Notes under the pieces: generated by a model
Told to the model about the DNA's origin: nothing
The model's database searches: none
What the model saw: only the letters and a program-made list of their open reading frames with translations
Translations under genes and position numbers: made by a program
Assembly: GCA_001724265.1 (NCBI GenBank)
Contig: MEDY01000187.1
Location: forward strand, 1-64,000
Length of the DNA: 64,000 nt
Reading direction: 5' to 3'
Source: Rhizaria sp. SCN 62-66
Lineage: Eukaryota > Rhizaria, unplaced
In this document: one piece after another, positions 58,352 through 64,000 of the stretch
Numbering within the stretch: the stretch's first letter is position 1
Layout: each line of letters starts with the position of its first letter

Positions 58352-61300
58352 ATGTCAAATGATTCATCTGACGACGATTTTCTTAGTGTTAGTCCTGCGC
58401 TTCAGAAGCGGTTAGATGCGGTCCAGCAGCAGGTCAACGAGCGCCTTCTTTCCGAGGCTCGTGCACGCCAAGACGCTGCCGACGCCTCTGCCGCTCGCAC
58501 CCATGCCGCTGCCTTACGTAAAAACGAACGTTATTTGAAGAAGCATGGGAAGCAGCCTTCTGGCGTGAGTCAAAACGCTGTCCTTGCCGCAGCGGCCACT
58601 TCTGCGGCACCCATTGCAAGGCAACGGAAAGAGTTCGTCTTAGACCCCACCACGAACAAATTTTACCGCACGACCGTCACATCACTGCCACCAAGTAGTT
58701 CGCTTGCGGGCAATTGCGTCCTCGTTGCTACAGCTAACGACAGCCTTGCGATCAGCGAGCCTCCCGCCGCCCCGTCTGCAGTGCCCATCACGACCGCGCT
58801 CGCAGCTCGGCGGTGCGCTTCGCAGTGTGCTTCCCAGGCTTCATCTCTCTCAACGAGCGGCTCCGCGACTGCGAGGCCACAGTACGGCCCCATCGCGGTT
58901 GCCGTGCATTCGGCCGTCGCGACGCCGCTGAACCTGGCTGCGCCGGGAACCGGCACGCTGCCCGTGCTCGCCGCCACCGTCGCCACCGTTGCCGCCGCCG
59001 CCGCCGCCGACCGCAACCACGCCCATCACGCCCACACTCGAGCTGACATCGCCAGCAGGCTCACCCCGCCTGCTTCACCGCCGCACGCGGCGCCGCGCCT
59101 GTCAGCTGCCGGCGCCGCAGCGTTTGAGCGCACGACTGCGCGCGCCGCTGCCTGCGGGCAGGCGTTTGGCTCCGCGCTCTGGTTCCCCGCGCCGCGCCCG
59201 TGGCCGCAGCGGCCGACAGGGCTTCAAGTTGCGCCGGCGACAGGTGCGTCCGCTTTTATAACGATCTTCCACCATATATTGAATGACTTGCACGTTTATG
59301 TGATTCTCTACGGCTCTGCCCTTGGTGTTGCATCTTTCGTTTACATACCAGCGTGCCGATGTGCACAATGATTACTGATTGTGCTTCACGGACTCATTTC
59401 ACATTTTATCCAACGTTTTAACATCGTTTTTCCTTGTATAGATGTGATTGTGCGCGCGCTTGGTTTCAACCTGACTGCAACACCATCCGACAGCCATGTT
59501 GGTCACAGCAACACCACGCTGCTTAATAGCCGTGGTCATCGAAGCATGTGCGCCATTGATACTACTCATACGGTGGCTCACACTGAAACTGCGTCGCCGT
59601 CGACACTTACAGTGTCATTTCTTGGTCAATCTGCCGATTTCTCTGTGTTGCGCAAGCCCTTACAAATGCACCAAGCATCTGCGAGCTTTAGTAACGCTAA
59701 TAGTGTATTAGTAATCCCTGATTTGTCGCTGTTGCAGACTCACCCGGTCCGTCGGCTGCTGAACAACAGCACGGCTGCTCGAAGTCATAGTAATATTGGC
59801 CGCGATAACAGTCAGCAGTCGCACGGTCAGCGCTCTCACCCTCAGCAGTTGCACAGTGAACTCTCTCAACGCTCGCACGGTCCGCACGGCGTGCGCGTGC
59901 ACTCACGAGGCGGCGCCGCTCATAGTCATTCACAAAGGTAGAGTGCTCGCCACGCGGAGGCAGACAGCGCAGACTCTGACGATGCCGATGAACAGGAGCG
60001 GGAGCGAGAGTTCTACCAACAGCACTTCGCGACGCCGGAGGTTCCGATTTGCTCCGTTTTGCACTTGTCCAACAGTGTACTATGTACATTTCAATCCTAC
60101 AGCACCACTTGCACTCACCCGCTGAATCAACGAACTGATGAAGAACAGTCGCGAAACTCAAACAACAATAACAATCCTACTAACAATAACAATAATAACC
60201 GCAATCGTAACTCGAACACTCCGAGTGGTAACATAACGCAAGCACCTGCTGCATCAGCTAATCTAGCTGGCCTCGACACGCGGTACAGCTGGGACGTGCC
60301 CTCCGCGGCCGCGCGGCGCCGGGTGCTGCTGGCGTGGCGCCGCGAGAGCGCGATCGCGAGCGACCTGGACAACGCCGGTGGAGCACGTGCTGCTAACGCT
60401 GAGGCTCGGAGTCGTCACAGTGGCGCCACACAGACTACGGACACTCCGAGCGGCAGCATGACTGCCGCGGAGAGTGTCGCAGGGTCTGCATCTTCAGCAG
60501 CGTTGAAGCCATTGCTTTCGTCTTTGTCATCGCAGTCGCGGGTGCTTACGACGAGTCGGCTCTTGTCGACTGTCGCCGAGCTTGGTGCTGCGGACTCCGT
60601 GGCTGCTCTTGACTTAAACGATGCCAACTTGGCCTCGACATGTGTCGACATGAGCAAGGATGATGATGTGTCGCCCCCACACGCAGTCGACGCAACGTAC
60701 GACATGAGCGTGACCCCGACATTTGAGTTTCTTCCTCTACGTCGCAGTGAGTTTTTTTCGAACAGTCGGCGCCATCAGTCTTGCGGGGCTCCGAGCAACG
60801 CCGCGAACGTTCTCGAACATCGTCTTCCACAGTCCGACCCGTTACCCGTGATTATGCGCGCATTCACTGGCGAATTCACGCCCGATGGCACTGGTGGCTG
60901 GGTCGAGATCATTACTCCGACAACAACCCCACCTGCATCACGGGGGGCCCATGCCACGGACGCTGCTCCCACAGTCACTGCGATGCCGCCGACCTGGTCG
61001 ATCGTCGCTCGCGTCCCTTTCCCCGGCCGCGCAGTCGCAGACGCCGTGATTGCGTGGCCGCACACTGCGCGCGCGGCAGCGCTTGTGCGGTGGGCCGAGG
61101 GGGTGATCGCCGCCCGCAGTGCTAAGTGTCGCATCCATGGCCTCAATTCGTGCAGCAGCGACGGTACATGTGACTGTGAGCTGCGGTGGGCTGTGCTGCG
61201 TAAATGGGGAGACAAACACGGAGTAGCGGTAAACTCTTCTGTGTCATGTGACTCCCATTCGCACACTAAGTCTGCGGTTACCACGGCGGACAGCACGATC

Positions 61301-63181
61301 GACGTGTTTGTCGCGGCTGACAAAGCTGTCTGTCACGTCCAGTGGCACAGTCAAACACCCACTACGACTTCACACAGCACTTCCCAGTCGCAACAGCAGC
61401 GCGGACAGCAGCGCCAGCCGCAACATCAGCAACGGCAACATCCGCAGCCGAGCCGCCGCCCCCGCGTCCGCACTCTCGCGCTGGCGGACAGCGCCGTCCT
61501 GCGCCTCGCGCCGGCCGCGCCGCAGACAAGGTGGCGCGGCTGCGTGCTCACAGCGCGGCGCGACGGCGCAGTGCAGCTCGTCGACCCGCGGGCACCGCCC
61601 GCAAGGCACCATGGCTCCGAGAAACCCAGTGCCGCGCTGAGTCAGGCGGGCGGTGCTGGTGCTGGTGCCGGCGCTGTTGTGGCGCATTTGGCGCAGTTGG
61701 GCGGCGCCGTGACGTGGCTACACGCGTTTGGCGAGGCCGACGCCACAGCGGCGTGCGCGCGTGCTGTGCTGGGAGGCGACTGCAGGCGAGGGCGACGTGC
61801 GGTGAAGCGCAGCAGCCATGGTCAGCAGCTTGGACACCATCGTGTGAGCCATCACGTGAGCGATTCCGAGAGCGACAGCGATGAACGCGATGGTGATATC
61901 GACTCCGACCGCGAGAATGAGTCCTGGTATGATGTGACAAAGGTTTATCGCGACAGTGACACACGCGCGACGCCACCATTTGCGTCAACACAGGCCACAC
62001 CAACCCCTAGCAGTGCATGCGATAGACTGAGCGGTGTCGGCAATCCACACTGGTTTGCTGCTGCGTCCACCGACGGCACTGTCTGCATTGGCGACATCCG
62101 TCGCGGTTCCTCGCCATTGGACAGCACCGCGAGCGCAATCGCCCCCACTCAATCCGAGCATATCACGCCGTCGTCGCCGCTCTGGGGGCTGGCGCGCGCT
62201 CCTACCGCCTCAGAGCGCGCGCAGTCGCAGCCGTCAGTGCTGTATTCGCTGCGCGGCCATCCCAGCTCCGTGCTGCCGTTGCGCGGTGCTGTGAACACGC
62301 GGGAGACGGCAGTGTTTCTGGGCGGTGGCGACGGCGTCGTGCGGGCGTGGGACGTGGCCACGGGGCTCTCCGTCGCTGAAGTGGCCGCGATTCCCGTGTC
62401 ATGGCTCTCGAGTAGCATGCAGCCTAAACCGAGTTTCATTGGAAGCAATGCACACAACAAAAGCGAGAGCTCCCGGACATCGCTATTTGGGAATGTTCCG
62501 ACAGATTCAGTGACTCTGGCACGTACACACCCGGCTCAAGCGTGGCAGCAGGCCCCGTCGCCTGCCGTCGTGCTCGACAACATTCGCACGGCCCCCTGGG
62601 CGTAGGGCCAGACATCGGACAGCGACAGACTTGGCACGATCGAGACTGGCACATGGTTGAACTCGAACAGCTCTCGCCACTGCCCAGTACACTCTACTGC
62701 TGCTGATGACCGACCCACTCGCGCTAGCAACGCTACAATGCATTCTTCGCATTCTTCACTTACGTGCCCCGGTTGCCGATTGGCTGTCGCAGCTGCTGAA
62801 GCTGAGTGCCGAGCTCGGGGACAGTGGGCGGGTGCGATTGGCCGTGTTATGAACACTCTTGCAACCACTGATGCAGATGCTGTGCGCACACAGATGAGCA
62901 TCAGTCGCAAAGACAAGGTCGCTGGTAAGAATGCAAGCGATGCGCCCAGTGACGACGTGACGCCACAATTTCAACCGCCGCGTGTCTCGTTTGCACTCGC
63001 GTGGGATCCCTCATGGCAAGGGCTGTTTGTGGCGCACGAGGTCGAGCACTGTGCAGTGTCGGTGCCCCCACGTGCGAGTGACCGCGCGAATGATCATCGC
63101 AACGGCGAGAGCGCAAGTGGAGCAACCACAGCTGTAGTGATGAAAGGTGGCATCTCTGCATTCCACTTTCCCGGACTTTGA
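58352..63181 (+). CDS. DCAF4-like WD40 protein, read through two in-frame TAG codons
   Basis: This is a possible CUL4-DDB1 substrate adaptor. Exon 1 is 58352-59243. The intron is 59244-59441 (198 nt, GTGCGT..TATAG), and the join gives ATDVIVRALGFNL. Exon 2 runs to TGA at 63179-63181, except for TAG at codon 464 (59939) and codon 1352 (62603). The total is 1543 residues and the length is an exact multiple of three. Exon 1 holds an Arg/Ala helix and KEFVLDPTTNKFYRTT, like the DPExNRYFR start of DCAF4. The middle segment carries WD blades: NPHWFAAASTDGTVCIGDIR, then YSLRGHPSSVLPLRG and AVFLGGGDGVVRAWDVATGL. The part after the second TAG contains VSFALAWDPSWQGLFVAHE and GGISAFHFPGL, which fit the last blade of DCAF4 (compare AFSSRLG..LLMAVGQDLYCYSYS). 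Spacers are Asn/Ser/Gln-rich. The WD40 identity is good; DCAF4 is the best but unproven match. Confidence 0.7.
59939..59941 (+). other. In-frame TAG codon (candidate sense codon)
   Basis: The context is CAAAGG-TAG-AGTGCT. The next 39 codons to the TTG at 60059 and the following 849-codon frame are in phase. The downstream segment is acidic/basic and GC3-rich, that is, coding-like. A GTAGAG donor overlaps the TAG, and in-phase acceptors exist at 60075 and 60102, so a cryptic intron is the main alternative. Confidence 0.6.
62603..62605 (+). other. In-frame TAG codon (candidate sense codon)
   Basis: The context is TGGGCG-TAG-GGCCAG. The frame continues without a stop for 191 codons to TGA at 63181, and the continuation holds the last WD40-like strand set. 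A GTAGGG donor overlaps the TAG, and the nearest in-phase acceptors (62670, 62727) would give atypically short, GC-rich introns. Confidence 0.6.
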
Positions 63182-63463
63182 GTTCTTTTCAACGCATCAT
63201 GAAGTGATTTAAGACGAAATTAAAATCATATTTTATTCTTTACTTTAAAACAGCTATATTAGACGTGAAACATACTTAGAGTTGTCTCATAATGAGATAC
63301 ATAGTGACTCGCATATGATTGCAGCAAAATACACTCTTAAGCAATTAAGGAACAAACTCAAACAAAATCAAACTCAGTCTGGTTCAATTAGTGATCCCAA
63401 CGAAAATCAGAACAGATCAACATGACAAACTTATACTCGTTCAAAAAAGAAGCATTTAACAAC
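63182..63463. other. Convergent intergenic region
   Basis: Very AT-rich sequence between two convergent genes, presumably both 3' UTRs. It may include a small last exon of the minus-strand gene after a ..gaaccag acceptor at about 63395. Confidence 0.35.
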
Positions 63464-64000
63464 TTACTCGGCGGCGGGGTCAAGCGAGCCGAGAGCACGC
63501 ATGCTACCGTCACCGCACACCACGAGCACACTGATCGCGCCGTTCGCAGCGTTGGCGCAGACAACCTGCTTGACACCAAGGGGGAAGCCACCGCCGGCAG
63601 CGTGCGCCGCGAGCAGCGCCGCGAGGCCCGTCACACCAGACGCGTCCTTGCGCGTCGCCGAGCTCGAGCTCTCCTTGCTGGCGTCCTTGCCGGCGGCAGG
63701 GCCGTCCGCGAGAGAGGACACCGCGGCGGTTGCGTGCGTGTACACGTGCTGCAGACGCAGACCGGGGCCGATGGCGACACCGCTGTTCGCGAGGTACAAA
63801 GCCATGCTGACGCACTCATCGTCATCATCGCCGCCGTTGGCACCAGCAAGCGCAGCATCAACGACAGTCTGCACGGATAGCAAAGCCGCAGCAGTGGCGG
63901 CCCGTGTGGAAGAAGTCGACGTGGTGTTCTGCGCCGCGTTGGCACCGTCACCGCCGCTGCTGCCGCTGGATTTGTTGCGCTGCTGCGGCTGCTGCAGGTC
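63464..64000 (-). CDS. Partial gene at the right edge, function unknown
   Basis: The frame is open from the window edge (64000) for 178 codons to TAA at 63466-63464. It starts mid-protein with a Gln/Ser/Asn-rich stretch, then Ala/Ser-rich sequence with a short Asp run. A more structured end includes VKQVVCANAANGAISVLVVC followed by GDGSMRALGSLDPAAE, reminiscent of a beta-propeller strand. The TAA overlaps a good GTAAGTT donor (exon end 63468), so the coding sequence may instead splice to a further exon. The 5' part lies outside the window. I do not recognise the family. Confidence 0.6.
   Translation of the reverse strand, partial: DLQQPQQRNKSSGSSGGDGANAAQNTTSTSSTRAATAAALLSVQTVVDAALAGANGGDDDDECVSMALYLANSGVAIGPGLRLQHVYTHATAAVSSLADGPAAGKDASKESSSSATRKDASGVTGLAALLAAHAAGGGFPLGVKQVVCANAANGAISVLVVCGDGSMRALGSLDPAAE

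Noticed and set aside
59938-60102. Intron explanation for the first TAG of the WD40 gene (GTAGAG..CCTACAG, 165 nt)
   Set aside because: The length and phase are acceptable, so it remains the main alternative. I disfavour it because the segment has coding-like third-base bias and encodes a charged, non-random sequence with no other stop.
62602-62727. Intron explanation for the second TAG of the WD40 gene (GTAGGG..GCTAG, 126 nt)
   Set aside because: Not fully excluded, but the segment is GC-rich and coding-like, shorter than any intron placed here, and lacks the AT-richness of all other introns in the window.

Overview
The window is nuclear DNA from a GC-rich, gene-dense microbial eukaryote (protist). 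Long single-exon reading frames are interrupted by a few short spliceosomal introns (about 149-225 nt, GT..AG, AT-rich). The gene content is purely eukaryotic: a nucleoporin, delta-COP, SEL1L/Hrd3, a cyclin, a coronin-like protein, an EDR2-type lipid-binding protein and a CUL4-adaptor-like WD40 protein. There are no operons, prokaryotic mobile elements or CRISPR arrays. Most proteins are heavily inflated with Ala, Ser, Gln and Gly low-complexity tracts. I cannot name the species. A PH plus EDR2_C protein fits a plant or SAR-type protist, but this is weak evidence.

Layout from left to right: unrecognised helical protein (142-3783, -); GNAT acetyltransferase (4406-5272, +); a 2-kb gene-poor stretch rich in microsatellites; a possible first exon of a mitochondrial protein (7303-7645, -); SEL1L/Hrd3-like ERAD protein (8350-12813, -); mitochondrial RsfS/MALSU1-like protein (13398-15773, +); a Pol III-type tRNA-like element (15979-16086, -); cyclin-box protein (16513-20910, +); GABA transaminase (21324-23232, -); giant NUP188-like nucleoporin with N-terminal FG repeats (23854-39195, -); ABC transporter (40059-44217, +); delta-COP without its C-terminal domain (44657-46046, -); coronin-like protein (46743-52482, -); PH/EDR2_C protein (53157-57283, +); DCAF4-like WD40 protein (58352-63181, +); and a partial gene running off the right edge (63464-64000, -).

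The most notable signal concerns the genetic code. Two genes contain single in-frame TAG codons (2428-2430, 59939-59941, 62603-62605), and on both sides of each the same frame stays open and coding-like. In the WD40 gene, family features lie before, between and after the two TAGs, so one beta-propeller protein is spread across three TAG-separated frames. None of the 12 genes with a readable 3' end stops at TAG: six use TAA and six use TGA. This suggests that UAG is a sense codon in this nucleus. The amino acid cannot be deduced here, and unspliced introns or sequence errors remain possible alternatives. Other observations include a +1 frame break in the EDR2-type gene, a stop-free 150-nt intron in the nucleoporin gene that would encode hydrophobic segments if retained, a loss of the delta-COP mu-homology domain, and a roughly 400-residue Q-loop-to-signature spacing in the ABC transporter.
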